Shown piece after piece: positions 25,876 through 34,699 of a stretch of 64,000 bases of DNA. Positions within the stretch are counted from its first letter, which is position 1. Each line of letters opens with the position of its first letter. Origin of the DNA: Hyphomicrobiales bacterium. Lineage in GTDB: Bacteria; Pseudomonadota; Alphaproteobacteria; Rhizobiales; Xanthobacteraceae. The notes under the pieces were generated by a model. That model saw nothing but the letters and a program-made list of their open reading frames with translations. It was not told the origin of the DNA and made no database searches. Both the position numbers and the translations under genes were made by a program. The stretch lies in assembly GCA_017305535.1 (NCBI GenBank), contig JAFKKN010000001.1, positions 297,145-361,144 of the forward strand, in the 5' to 3' direction.

Positions 25876-27435
25876 TTACGGACGGATCGCCATGTTGCCG
25901 GCGATCCCCGGCGTGCGCAGCGGCTCGGCGAGACGCGCGAATTCGCACAGCAGCGAGCGCGTCTTGCGCGGGTCGATGACTTCCTCAACCCAGAACTTCT
26001 CGGCCGAACGGAACGGCGAGCGCAGCTTCGTCAGGCGCTCCTCGATCTCGCGCATCTTGGCCTGCGGGTCATCCGCGGCCTCGATGTCGGCGCGATAAGC
26101 CGCCTCAATGCCACCTTCCAGCGGCAGCGAGCCCCATGACGCCGACGGCCACGCGTAGCGCATCGAGAAGCGATCGGCCGGCTGATGCACCACGGCGGCG
26201 ACGCCGAACGCGTTGCGTACGATGATCGTGCACCACGGCACCGTGCTCTGGTTGACCGCCGCCATCGCGCGCACGCCATGACGGATAGTCGCGGTCTTTT
26301 CCGCTTCCAGCCCGATCATGAAACCGGGGCAGTCCATCAGATAGACCACCGGCAGATGGAACGTCTCGGCCAGATCGACGAAGCGGATCACCTTGTCGCA
26401 AGTGTCCGTCGTCCACGAGCCGCCATAATGATACGGATCGCTGGCGAGCAGCAGCACCGCGCGTCCTTCCAGCCGCGCCAGTCCAGTGATGATCGAGCGG
26501 CCGAAATTCTGACCGATTTCGAAGAACGAGCCCTTGTCCACCACGGACTCGATGATCGGCCGCATCTTGTAGACCTGCCGCTTGTTGCGCGGCACCGCCT
26601 TCATCAGTTTCTCGTCGGAACGTTCCGGATCGTCATCGCACGGCAACGTCGGTGGCAATCCATGCACCGACGACGGCAGATAGGACAGGAAGCGCTTGGC
26701 GCATTCGAACGCCTCTTCCTCGGTGTCCACCGCATGATCGATAGCGCCGGCCTTGGTCTGAATCTCCCAGCCGCCAAGTTCCTGCTTGTCGAGTTGCTGG
26801 CCGAGCCGCGCCACCACCGGCGGACCGGCGACGAACATCGCCGAGGTCTTGGTCATCACCGAGTAATGGCTCGCGGCAAGCCGCGCCGCGCCGAGGCCCG
26901 CAACCGAGCCGAGCCCGAGGCCGACCACCGGCACCCGCGCCATGTTGCCGGTCGTGGTCGCATACCAGCGCGTGCCGCCGATGCCGCCAGGCAGATTGGC
27001 CGCGCCCTTGGTTTCGATGGTCTTGACCGAACCGCCGCCGCCGGAGCCTTCAATCACGCGGATGATGGGCAGGCGCAAATCGCGCGCCATCTCCTCGGCC
27101 ATCAATGGCTTTGCCCCGATCGAGGCATCGGCCGAGCCGCCACGGACCGTGAAGTCATCGCCGACGACCACCACAGTCCGCCCGTCGATCCTGGCGCGGC
27201 CAAAAATGCAATTGGCCGGCGTCAGTTTTTCAAGCTCGCCGTTGGCACCGTATTCGCCGATGCCGGAGACGGCACCCATTTCATGAAAGCTGCCGTCATC
27301 GACCAGTTTGTCGATGCGCTCACGAACATTCAGCCGACCCTGGTCTCGCTGCCGCTTGACCTTGTCAACGCCGCCCATCTGCCGCGCGAAGTCCTCGCGG
27401 CGAGCGAGGTCGTCGAGTTCCGGCTGCCAAGTCAT
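25876..27435 (-). CDS. biotin-dependent acyl-CoA carboxylase, carboxyltransferase (beta) subunit
   Basis: A 519-residue carboxyltransferase of the propionyl-/methylcrotonyl-CoA carboxylase beta type, transferring CO2 between carboxybiotin and an acyl-CoA. The N-terminal crotonase half carries KRQRDQGRLNVRERIDKL, GDDFTVRGGS and the oxyanion motif GSGGGGSVKTIETKGAANLPGGIGG. The C-terminal half has LMDCPGFMIGLEAEK, NAFGVAAVV and SWGSLPLEGG. LGLGSVAGLGAARL is where ACCs contact the acyl chain. The start at 27435 follows GGAGAAG and lies inside the end of the IclR gene (71-bp overlap). A separate biotin carrier is encoded divergently. No biotin carboxylase is in view, so carboxylase versus decarboxylase is open. 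Confidence 0.88.
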   Translation of the reverse strand: MTWQPELDDLARREDFARQMGGVDKVKRQRDQGRLNVRERIDKLVDDGSFHEMGAVSGIGEYGANGELEKLTPANCIFGRARIDGRTVVVVGDDFTVRGGSADASIGAKPLMAEEMARDLRLPIIRVIEGSGGGGSVKTIETKGAANLPGGIGGTRWYATTTGNMARVPVVGLGLGSVAGLGAARLAASHYSVMTKTSAMFVAGPPVVARLGQQLDKQELGGWEIQTKAGAIDHAVDTEEEAFECAKRFLSYLPSSVHGLPPTLPCDDDPERSDEKLMKAVPRNKRQVYKMRPIIESVVDKGSFFEIGQNFGRSIITGLARLEGRAVLLLASDPYHYGGSWTTDTCDKVIRFVDLAETFHLPVVYLMDCPGFMIGLEAEKTATIRHGVRAMAAVNQSTVPWCTIIVRNAFGVAAVVHQPADRFSMRYAWPSASWGSLPLEGGIEAAYRADIEAADDPQAKMREIEERLTKLRSPFRSAEKFWVEEVIDPRKTRSLLCEFARLAEPLRTPGIAGNMAIRP

Positions 27436-28327
27436 TCATCTTCTCCGAGTTGATTGTTGTTTTGTTGGGTGTGGTTGCCGTCGGCTCCGGCGCGCGGCGG
27501 AAAACATCCGCGTCGGCGCGCGACAAGGCCGCGTCAATGCCGTGCACCAGTTCACGCAACGGCGCCGCGACTTCGTCATGCAGCCGCTGCTCGTCGTACA
27601 TCGCCGAGAGCACGCCGATGGTGATCACGGCGTAGGTCTGATATTGCGGCGACCAGATCGGGATCGCGATGCCGTTGATGTGCGGGCTCCACAGGCCGCA
27701 TGTCACGACGTAGCCTTTTTCCTGAAGATGGCGGCGGTTCGCCTCCATGCGCGGACGAAGCACCTTGGCGTCCTCCGGACATTCGCGCTCCATCTCGGTC
27801 ACCAGCGCATTCGCGGATGGTTCGTCGAGCGCGGCGACGTAGGCGTGGCCGGCCGCGGTGCGTCCCATCGCGATCCGCGTCCCGACGCCCGAGTGCAGCC
27901 CGAGCGCCGCCGCCGAGCGCGCATATTCGAGATAGACCAATTCGAAGCGATCGGGGATGACGAAACCGACGGTGCCGGGAATACCAGCCGCAACATCGCG
28001 GAGTTGGTCCCTGATGAAATCACGCACCTGCCAGCCGCGCATCATCGAAGTGCTCATCGCCACCGCGCTCGGGCCGATGCGATATTTCTGATCGTGCGGG
28101 AGGTAGATCAACTGCCCCATGCGGGTCAGCGTGTGCGTCAGACGGGAGACCGTGGATCGCGGCAGGCCGCAGCGGTTGGATATCTCCAGATTGCCGAGCC
28201 GGGTTTCGTGCCCCTCGAAGCAGCGCAGCACGTCGAACGCACGCGATACCACCTGAATGACATCATTGCCGCCGGAAAGATCGGCGAGGTGTCCAGCCCT
28301 GGTCAGCCGCTCTGATCGTCGACCCAT
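27365..28327 (-). CDS. IclR-family transcriptional regulator
   Basis: A 320-residue regulator. The N-terminal winged helix includes VVSRAFDVLRCFEGHE, LGNLEISNRCGLPRSTVSRLTHTLTRMGQL (about 27-75). The IclR effector domain follows, with VGFVIPDRFELVYLEYARS and ALGLHSGVGTRIAMGRTAAGHAYVAAL. It is longer than the usual 250-280 because of a basic, low-complexity tail of about 45 residues, most of which overlaps the start of the carboxyltransferase gene. The ATG at 28327 has GGAGG 5 bases upstream. It probably senses a substrate of the surrounding acid-degradation genes and binds the spacer in front of the biotin carrier gene. Confidence 0.88.
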   Translation of the reverse strand: MGRRSERLTRAGHLADLSGGNDVIQVVSRAFDVLRCFEGHETRLGNLEISNRCGLPRSTVSRLTHTLTRMGQLIYLPHDQKYRIGPSAVAMSTSMMRGWQVRDFIRDQLRDVAAGIPGTVGFVIPDRFELVYLEYARSAAALGLHSGVGTRIAMGRTAAGHAYVAALDEPSANALVTEMERECPEDAKVLRPRMEANRRHLQEKGYVVTCGLWSPHINGIAIPIWSPQYQTYAVITIGVLSAMYDEQRLHDEVAAPLRELVHGIDAALSRADADVFRRAPEPTATTPNKTTINSEKMNDLAAGTRRPRSPRGLRAADGRR

Positions 28328-28439
28328 CGATCCTCCCATCCTGAATGTCGCAACACATGAATTCGCAGACGCGCGAAAAATCGCTGGCGAACGCATTCCG
28401 ACCGCGCGCCACGATCCGGACCCGCCATATTCCGCAGAA

Positions 28440-28454
28440 TGAAATTAAATTCCA
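28440..28454. promoter_or_regulatory. candidate IclR operator
   Basis: TGAAATTAAATTCCA, a near-perfect 15-base palindrome (one mismatched pair), resembles the TGGAAATNATTTCCA consensus I recall for E. coli IclR. It lies in the AT-rich part of the 294-bp spacer between the divergent IclR and biotin carrier genes. Confidence 0.5.
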
Positions 28455-28621
28455 CTTGCAGAATAAACTACCTTGGGCAATCTGCAACGATAAACATCAC
28501 GTCGCTCCCGCCGGTGGATCGATGGGTCCGCCGGGGGATTTTTTGTGCCCTCGTCCCGGGGACCCGCACTCTTCCGGCGGTTGGGGACAGGGCTGCAAAC
28601 AGAGAAACGGAGAAGAAAAGA

Positions 28622-28843
28622 ATGGCTGAAACCAAGGTTGTCACCGAGGTCGCCGGACGGGTCTGCGCACTGGTCGCCAACGTCGGCGATCAAATCGGCG
28701 AAGGCGACGATGTCATCCTGGTCGAGGCCATGAAGATGGAGCTTCCGGTCTCCGCGGCGAACGGCGGCACCGTCAAGACGATCCTCGTCAAGATCGACGA
28801 TGTGGTCGCTGAAGGTCAGGTCATCGCAACGATCGAGTCGTGA
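28622..28843 (+). CDS. stand-alone biotin carrier (biotinyl-domain) protein
   Basis: A 73-residue single biotinyl/lipoyl domain. The biotinylation motif VEAMKMEL places the modified Lys at about residue 38, and the ends carry the usual VTEVAGRV and VAEGQVIATIE half-motifs. It would swing carboxybiotin to or from a carboxyltransferase, most likely the one encoded divergently at 25876-27435. The ATG at 28622 follows GGAGAAG. Longer upstream reading lacks domain features. Such detached carriers occur with split carboxylases and with decarboxylases. The TRAP transporter genes follow on the same strand. Confidence 0.92.
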   Translation: MAETKVVTEVAGRVCALVANVGDQIGEGDDVILVEAMKMELPVSAANGGTVKTILVKIDDVVAEGQVIATIES

Positions 28844-29214
28844 CAAGAACCGGTCGGCGAATCTCAACTTCGCCGACCAGTTGACGATGATGCGATGATA
28901 TCGACATCATCGTGCAATACCGGACAAGACATCCATGACGTTGGCGGCGCGGAGATAATGCCGCGCTCGCTCGTCATATCGGTGACGCCAGATTTTCTGC
29001 GTGGCGCGACAATGCGCCTCACCCTCGCCTTCGCTGACGAACCAGTCGCGCAAACAATCGCATCAATCTGTCAGTTCCCATATTCCTCATAGCGAAACAC
29101 GCGAGACGGATCGATTTATCGCGCGAGCGTTGCCAACCATCGTCAGCGATGACATGATCCCCACACGATAACGTGATCCGCAAAGCGGACGCTATACATA
29201 TGGGGAGGGGCACC
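28844..29214. other. gap between biotin carrier and TRAP genes
   Basis: 371 bases with no supportable gene. It contains a perfect 10-bp stem GGTCGGCGAA (28852-28861) with TTCGCCGACC (28869-28878), without a T-run, just after the biotin carrier stop. The rest is unremarkable; a promoter for the TRAP genes would be expected here but I cannot place it. Confidence 0.5.
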
Positions 29215-30372
29215 ATGCTTCGTTCAAACGTTGCACGCACCGCTATTGCCGCCGTCGGCGCGACTTTGCTGTTTTCTTCCGCTGTGCGTGCAGATGATGT
29301 GAAATTGCCGTCATCGCTGACATTCACTGCCTACGATACCGGATCGTCCGGCTTCAACATCGCCGTCGCTGTCGGCAAGATGATGAAGGAGAAATACAAT
29401 TCGAGCGTTCGCGTGCTGCCTGCCGGCAACGACGTCGCCCGCCTCGCCCCGTTGCGCGCCGGCCGCGCCGTCGCATCGGCCATGGGCACCGGCAGCTATT
29501 TCGCGCAGGAAGGCGTGTTTGAATTCGGCGCCAAGGAGTGGGGACCGCAGCCCGTTCAACTGATGCTCTCCACCGTCGACTGCAACGGCCTCTCCGTCGG
29601 CATCGCCAACGACATCGGCGTAAAGGACCTGAAAGACTTCAAGGGCAAGCGCCTCGGTTTCGTGGTCGGCTCGCCGGCGCTGAACCAGAACGCGCTCGCG
29701 ATCATCGCCTTTGCCGGCCTCACCAAGAACGACGTGAAGATCGTCGAATTCGCCAGCTACGGCGCGATGTGGAAAGGCGTCATCAACAACGACGTCGACG
29801 GTGCTTTCGCCTCGACGATTTCCGGTCAGGCCAAGGAAGCCGAGACGTCGCCGCGGGGCGTGATGTGGCCGACCATGGCAAAGGACGACAAGGCCGGCTG
29901 GGAGCGGGTTCAGAAGGTCGGCCCGTTCTTCACACCGCATACGGTCACGTGCGGTGCCGGCATCGCCAAGGACAAGCCCATCGAGATGGGCACCTATCCC
30001 TATCCGCTGTTCGTCGCTTACGGCACGGAGTCAGCGGACACCGTCTATCCGATCGTCAAGGCGATGATCAACGGCTACGACAGCTACAAGAACGATGTGC
30101 CCGGCGCGAGCGGTCTCGATGTCAAACAGCAGACCATGAAGTGGGTGCTGCCGTTTCATCCCGGCACCATCAAGGCGCTCAAGGAAGCCGGACATTGGAC
30201 CGCGGAAGATCAGACCCACAACGACGGTCTGATCAAGCGTCAGCAAGTTCTCGCCGCCGCATGGGCCGCCTACACCAAGACCAACCCGCCGGACGATAAA
30301 TTCGCTGACGGCTGGACCGCCGCGCGCAAGGCCGCTCTCGCGGACGCCAAGCTCCCCGACGCTTTCAACTAA
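29215..30372 (+). CDS. TAXI-family TRAP transporter solute-binding protein
   Basis: A 385-residue periplasmic receptor for a TRAP transporter. The signal peptide spans about residues 1-26 (ARTAIAAVGATLLFSSAVRA then DD). The mature part has TAYDTGSSGFNIAVAVGKMM and ASAMGTGSYFAQEG, the ligand-binding strands of TAXI proteins, and DLKDFKGKRLGFVVGSPALNQNA. TAXI receptors bind glutamate, 2-oxoglutarate and other carboxylates. The start at 29215 is preceded by GGGGAGGGG; the longer frame from 29173 would bury the signal peptide. The permease gene follows after 84 bases. Confidence 0.88.
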   Translation: MLRSNVARTAIAAVGATLLFSSAVRADDVKLPSSLTFTAYDTGSSGFNIAVAVGKMMKEKYNSSVRVLPAGNDVARLAPLRAGRAVASAMGTGSYFAQEGVFEFGAKEWGPQPVQLMLSTVDCNGLSVGIANDIGVKDLKDFKGKRLGFVVGSPALNQNALAIIAFAGLTKNDVKIVEFASYGAMWKGVINNDVDGAFASTISGQAKEAETSPRGVMWPTMAKDDKAGWERVQKVGPFFTPHTVTCGAGIAKDKPIEMGTYPYPLFVAYGTESADTVYPIVKAMINGYDSYKNDVPGASGLDVKQQTMKWVLPFHPGTIKALKEAGHWTAEDQTHNDGLIKRQQVLAAAWAAYTKTNPPDDKFADGWTAARKAALADAKLPDAFN

Positions 30373-30456
30373 ACACTCCTCCGCTGAGAATGAATATCGG
30401 CGCTCGTCGTCAGGCCATACGAATCTGGCGACGAGCCTCACCACGCAGGAGAGTCG

Positions 30457-32547
30457 ATGCCTCAATCAGGCTCCGCAGACGCGATCCGCACACCAGCCTC
30501 GGCAGCACATGTGGAACTTTCGAGCGATGAAACCACGCGCATCGTCTTCGAGGACCCGCATGCGACCATGCAGGAAGCCGAAACCACACGCGTCCGGACC
30601 TTGCGTGGATTTTGGCGTATCGCACTGATCGTGGCGACGGCGGCCACGATCTTCCTTTGCATCAACCAGCAATTCGCGCTGCGCTTCTTCATCGGCTACA
30701 CACAACTCAACACCGAATACTTCTATCTTCTGATCGCGCTGATGCTGCCGTTCACCTACCTGATCTTTCCCGGATCGGAACGCGCCAGTCTCGACAGAAT
30801 TCCGTGGTACGATATCGCGCTTGCCGTCATCACCTTCGCGGCCTCGCTGGTGCTGATGGCGCATATCCGCAAGGCCGCCGAAGCCGGCTGGGAATTTGGC
30901 GGCGCGCCGATGGCCGCCTATGTTGCCGGTCTGGTGATGTGGGCGATGCTGATGGAGGCGCTGCGGCGCACCGGCGGCTGGAGCCTGCTGCTCTGTATCC
31001 TTCCTTTCACGCTCTATCCGCTGTTCGCCGACGCGAGTTGGCTCGGGCCGCTGCGCGGCACGCAATCGACGCTGGAACAGGCCACCGCCTATCACATGCT
31101 GTCGGGCGAAAGCCTGCTCGGCATCCCGATCCAGGCCTTCGCCGATACGGTGATCGGCTTCCTGGTGTTCGGCGTCGCGCTGATGATGACCGGCGCCGGT
31201 AAGTTCTTCATCAACATCGCCTTCGCGCTGTGTGGCACGTTTCGCGGCGGCGCGGCCAAGGTGTGCATCTTCGCCAGCGGCCTGCTTGGCATGATGTCGG
31301 GATCGATCATCTCGAACGTGCTGACCGCCGGGACCATGACCATTCCGGTCATGAAGAAAAGCGGCTTCCGCGCATCCTATGCCGCCGCCATCGAAGCCTG
31401 CGCCTCCACCGGCGCGGTGCTGGCGCCGCCGGTGATGGGCGCGACCGCTTTCGTGATCGCGCAATTCCTCAACGTCAGCTACGCCGAGGTCGCGGTCGCC
31501 GCGATCATTCCGGCCGCGCTTTATTACACCGGCCTGTTCCTGCAAGTGGACGCCTATGCCGCGCGCCATGGCCTCGCCGGCATACCGCGCTCGGAACTGC
31601 CGCGCGCATGGGATGCGGTGAAAGAAGGCTGGTACTACATCTTCGTCATCGTTCTGCTGATCGTGATGCTGTTGTACTTCAAGCGCGAAAGCCATGCGCC
31701 GTTCTACGCCACCGCGCTGCTACTGGTGCTGAACCAGTTGTTCTCGAAGGACACGCGCTGGACCATGGCATCGGTCGGCAAGTTCTTTGAAGTGAACGGG
31801 CGCACCTTCGTCGAACTTGCCGCGATCCTCGCCGGTTGCGGCTTGCTGATCGGCGCCTTCTCGATGACCGGCGTGATTTCAAGCCTCGCCAACGATCTGC
31901 TCCGCATCGCCGGCGACAACGCCTTCATGCTGCTGATCATGTGCGCGGTAACGAGCCTGATCCTCGGGCTCGGGCTCACCACCACCGCCTGCTACATCTT
32001 CCTCGCCATCCTGATCGCGCCGGCCCTTGAGAAGGTTGGCTTGAACCGGATGGCGGTGCACATGTTCATTTTTTATTGGGGCATGCTGTCGTCAATCACG
32101 CCACCAGTGGCGATTGCCTCGTTCGCGGCTGCCGGCATCGCAGGCTCACCGGCAATGAAAACCGGATGGGAATCGATGTGGGTCGGCTCCATCATCTATT
32201 TCATCCCGTTTTTCTTCGTGCTCAATCCCGCGCTCGTGATGCAGGGACAGTATCTCGTCGGCCTCGGCCTGATGGCGCTGATCGCGTTCGGCACGGTGTT
32301 CATCTGCGGCGGCATCCAAGGCTATCAGATCGGTGTCGGCGACCTGCGCCGCACCGGCGCGCTGGAATGGCCGATACGAGTCTTGCTGGTCCTCGGCGGC
32401 ATCGTGGTGGCAACGCCCGGCGGCGGCATCATGCCGCTGTCGCAATGGCAGGTGACGGTGCTGGGTATCGCGATCCTTGTGCCGACGATACTGGTCGCGC
32501 GATTGCTGTGCGGCCGTAGCAACGTGATCGTTCCGGCGCGAAGCTGA
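30457..32547 (+). CDS. TRAP transporter fused permease (4TM + 12TM)
   Basis: A 696-residue inner-membrane protein in which the small (DctQ-like) and large (DctM-like) TRAP subunits are fused, as usual for TAXI systems. An acidic cytosolic N-terminus of about 50 residues precedes the first helices. The DctM half carries LTAGTMTIPVMKKSGFRASYAAAIEACASTGAVLAPPVMGATAFV, the sodium/substrate-site signature. A repeat of that logic (CGLLIGAFSMTGVISSL, LTTTACYIFLAILIAPAL) follows. It would drive sodium-coupled uptake of a carboxylate captured by the preceding receptor. CAGGAG lies before the ATG. It converges with the ADP-forming ligase gene. Confidence 0.9.
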   Translation: MPQSGSADAIRTPASAAHVELSSDETTRIVFEDPHATMQEAETTRVRTLRGFWRIALIVATAATIFLCINQQFALRFFIGYTQLNTEYFYLLIALMLPFTYLIFPGSERASLDRIPWYDIALAVITFAASLVLMAHIRKAAEAGWEFGGAPMAAYVAGLVMWAMLMEALRRTGGWSLLLCILPFTLYPLFADASWLGPLRGTQSTLEQATAYHMLSGESLLGIPIQAFADTVIGFLVFGVALMMTGAGKFFINIAFALCGTFRGGAAKVCIFASGLLGMMSGSIISNVLTAGTMTIPVMKKSGFRASYAAAIEACASTGAVLAPPVMGATAFVIAQFLNVSYAEVAVAAIIPAALYYTGLFLQVDAYAARHGLAGIPRSELPRAWDAVKEGWYYIFVIVLLIVMLLYFKRESHAPFYATALLLVLNQLFSKDTRWTMASVGKFFEVNGRTFVELAAILAGCGLLIGAFSMTGVISSLANDLLRIAGDNAFMLLIMCAVTSLILGLGLTTTACYIFLAILIAPALEKVGLNRMAVHMFIFYWGMLSSITPPVAIASFAAAGIAGSPAMKTGWESMWVGSIIYFIPFFFVLNPALVMQGQYLVGLGLMALIAFGTVFICGGIQGYQIGVGDLRRTGALEWPIRVLLVLGGIVVATPGGGIMPLSQWQVTVLGIAILVPTILVARLLCGRSNVIVPARS

Positions 32548-32562
32548 CAGCAGCGTCCCGCG

Positions 32563-34659
32563 TTACGTCGCCCGGAACACCACCGCATCGACCACGATGC
32601 ACCCCTTGCCCGCGCTGTCGAGCATCACCGGGTTGAGATCGAGGCTCATCACCCGGGCGGCGGGATCGGCCATCAGCGCGCCGATCCTGACGATCGCGTC
32701 ACTCAACGCATCCACGTCCATCGGCGGCTCGCCGCGCACGCCGGCAAACAGCGGCGCGACGCGCAGGCGTTGCAGTGCGTCCACCACATCGGCTTGCGTG
32801 AACGGCGGCAGCAGCAAGGTGGTGTCGCGGAAGATCTCGACATACTTGCCGCCATCACCCACCGCCACCACCGGCCCGAATACCGGATCGCGATGCGCGC
32901 CGATCATGATCTCGCGGCGCCCTGCCGCCATCGCCGCGACGATGACGCCATCGAACCGCGCGCCGTGCTTGCGGATGATGTCCTCCATCTCGCTGTAGAT
33001 ATCACCGGCCGCATCGCGCGTGGCAACGCCGAGTTTCACCAGACCGAGTTCGGATTTGTGCGCGATGTCGGCGGAGCAGCCCTTGACGACCACCGGCCCG
33101 CCGATCGCCTCGAACGCGGCAACGGCCTCGGCACGCGAACGGCAGAGCCGATGCGGCACCACCGGGATTTCCCGCGCCGCCAGCAGCGCAAGGCTGTCGG
33201 CCTCGTTCAGCATCTGCGTCGTGCCGGTTGGCACAATCGTTGCCGCGCCGGATTTTGCACGCTCCGCACGACGCGCGCGGGTCCGTGCCATCAGCTCATA
33301 ATGCGACAGGAATTGATTGAGCGCGGCGACGCCTTCCACTTCGGTCGGGAATACGGTGATGCCCTCCGCGGAAAATTCATCCGCAACGCTTTTTTGCGTT
33401 GCTGCGACCACCAGTGGTTTGCCGGTCTGTTTGCCGAACGCCGCCGCATCGCGTGCGAAGGCCGGCACGTCGTAGCCCTGCCCCGCCACCGGCACGCCGA
33501 TGAGAAACGCGTCCGCCGCCGGGTCTTCCGCTATCACCGGCAGGATGTCGCCGAACAGTCGGCTATTGGACAATAGCGCCGCAGTGAGATCGATCGGATT
33601 GGTGGTGGTGGCGAAGGTCGGCAGAATGCCCTTGAGCTTCTTGTCGGTCTCGGGTGCGAGCTTTGCCATCGGCATCCCCGCCGATGTTGCGGCATCCGCT
33701 GTCATGACGCAAACCGCGCCGGAGTTGCTGATTGCCACCAGCCGCCGCCCGTTCGGCCTCCAACCCTTCAGATAAAGCTCGGTCGCCTCGACCAGGCCGC
33801 GCATGTCGGGGGCGCGCCAGATACCGTGATGTTCGAAGAACGCATCGACCACGCGATCCTCGTTGGCGAGCGCGCCGGTGTGCGACTGCGCCGCCTGCCG
33901 CCCTGCTTCGGTGCGGCCGGATTTCAACGCGATGATCGGCAGATCGCGATCGAGCGCCACCGCCGCGAGTTCCTCCAGATAGGTCTTGTCGGGAATGCTC
34001 TCGAGATAGAGCAGCAGTAGCTTGACCTCGGGATCTTCCGCTACCGCGACAGCCAGTTCGCCAACGGTGATGTCAGCGTCGTTGCCAGTCGCGTGTGTAT
34101 GACGGACACCAATTCCCTTCTGGCGCAGGAAGCCGACCGGGACGGTCGAAAGCGCACCGCTCTGGCTCAGCATCGCGACGTGACCTTCCGCGCGATCCAT
34201 ATCCATGAACATCGTCGAGAAGCTGGCGATCGCGCCAGTGCCGAAATTGGCCAAGCCCTGCGAATTCGGCCCGACGATGCGCATGCCGGCCTTGCGCGCC
34301 ACCTCGACCATGTGGCGCTCCTTGGCTTTGCCAGCCACGGCATCAACTTCACCGAAGCCGGATGCCATCACCACGGCGACCTTGACGCCGCGCGCCGCGC
34401 AATCCTCGACCGCGCCGATGGCGTTATCGCCCGCCACCGCGACGATCACCATTTCGGGCGCTTCAGGCAGATCGGCGAGGCTGGGATAGCACTTGTGTCC
34501 CTGCACTTCCGGCCGCGTCGGATTGATCGGGAAAATTTTGCCCTTGAATCCGAACTTGTCGAGGTAGTGCACCGGTCGGCCGCCAACCTTGTTGTGGTTC
34601 TCCGAGGCTCCGATAATCGCAACGGAACGCGGATCGAGGGCGGCCCTGAGGCGGCTCAT
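32563..34659 (-). CDS. ADP-forming acyl-CoA synthetase-type (acetate--CoA ligase family) protein
   Basis: A 698-residue fusion of the succinyl-CoA-synthetase-like alpha part and an ATP-grasp part. Residues about 1-130 form the CoA-binding Rossmann domain (ALDPRSVAIIGASEN, VVMASGFGE). The flavodoxin-like region carries MLSQSGALSTVPVGF; the phospho-His seen in true enzymes should lie in the HTHATGNDAD / QSHTGAL segments. The C-terminal ATP-grasp begins near GGPVVVKGCSADIAHKSELGLV. Such proteins make or split acyl-CoA with ADP/ATP. Substrate unknown. It is the last gene of the operon starting at the thiolase. Confidence 0.87.
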   Translation of the reverse strand: MSRLRAALDPRSVAIIGASENHNKVGGRPVHYLDKFGFKGKIFPINPTRPEVQGHKCYPSLADLPEAPEMVIVAVAGDNAIGAVEDCAARGVKVAVVMASGFGEVDAVAGKAKERHMVEVARKAGMRIVGPNSQGLANFGTGAIASFSTMFMDMDRAEGHVAMLSQSGALSTVPVGFLRQKGIGVRHTHATGNDADITVGELAVAVAEDPEVKLLLLYLESIPDKTYLEELAAVALDRDLPIIALKSGRTEAGRQAAQSHTGALANEDRVVDAFFEHHGIWRAPDMRGLVEATELYLKGWRPNGRRLVAISNSGAVCVMTADAATSAGMPMAKLAPETDKKLKGILPTFATTTNPIDLTAALLSNSRLFGDILPVIAEDPAADAFLIGVPVAGQGYDVPAFARDAAAFGKQTGKPLVVAATQKSVADEFSAEGITVFPTEVEGVAALNQFLSHYELMARTRARRAERAKSGAATIVPTGTTQMLNEADSLALLAAREIPVVPHRLCRSRAEAVAAFEAIGGPVVVKGCSADIAHKSELGLVKLGVATRDAAGDIYSEMEDIIRKHGARFDGVIVAAMAAGRREIMIGAHRDPVFGPVVAVGDGGKYVEIFRDTTLLLPPFTQADVVDALQRLRVAPLFAGVRGEPPMDVDALSDAIVRIGALMADPAARVMSLDLNPVMLDSAGKGCIVVDAVVFRAT

Positions 34660-34699
34660 GGTGTGGTCCTTTCAGAACGCGGCAGGAGACGAATGATGC

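Noticed and set aside
26185-27453. 422-codon plus-strand frame over the carboxyltransferase
   Set aside because: His/Arg-rich shadow product, overlaps a well-supported gene in full.
28844-28880. terminator after the biotin carrier gene
   Set aside because: A perfect 10-bp stem exists but without a T-run, so transcription may continue into the TRAP genes. It is recorded only as a hairpin in the gap entry.
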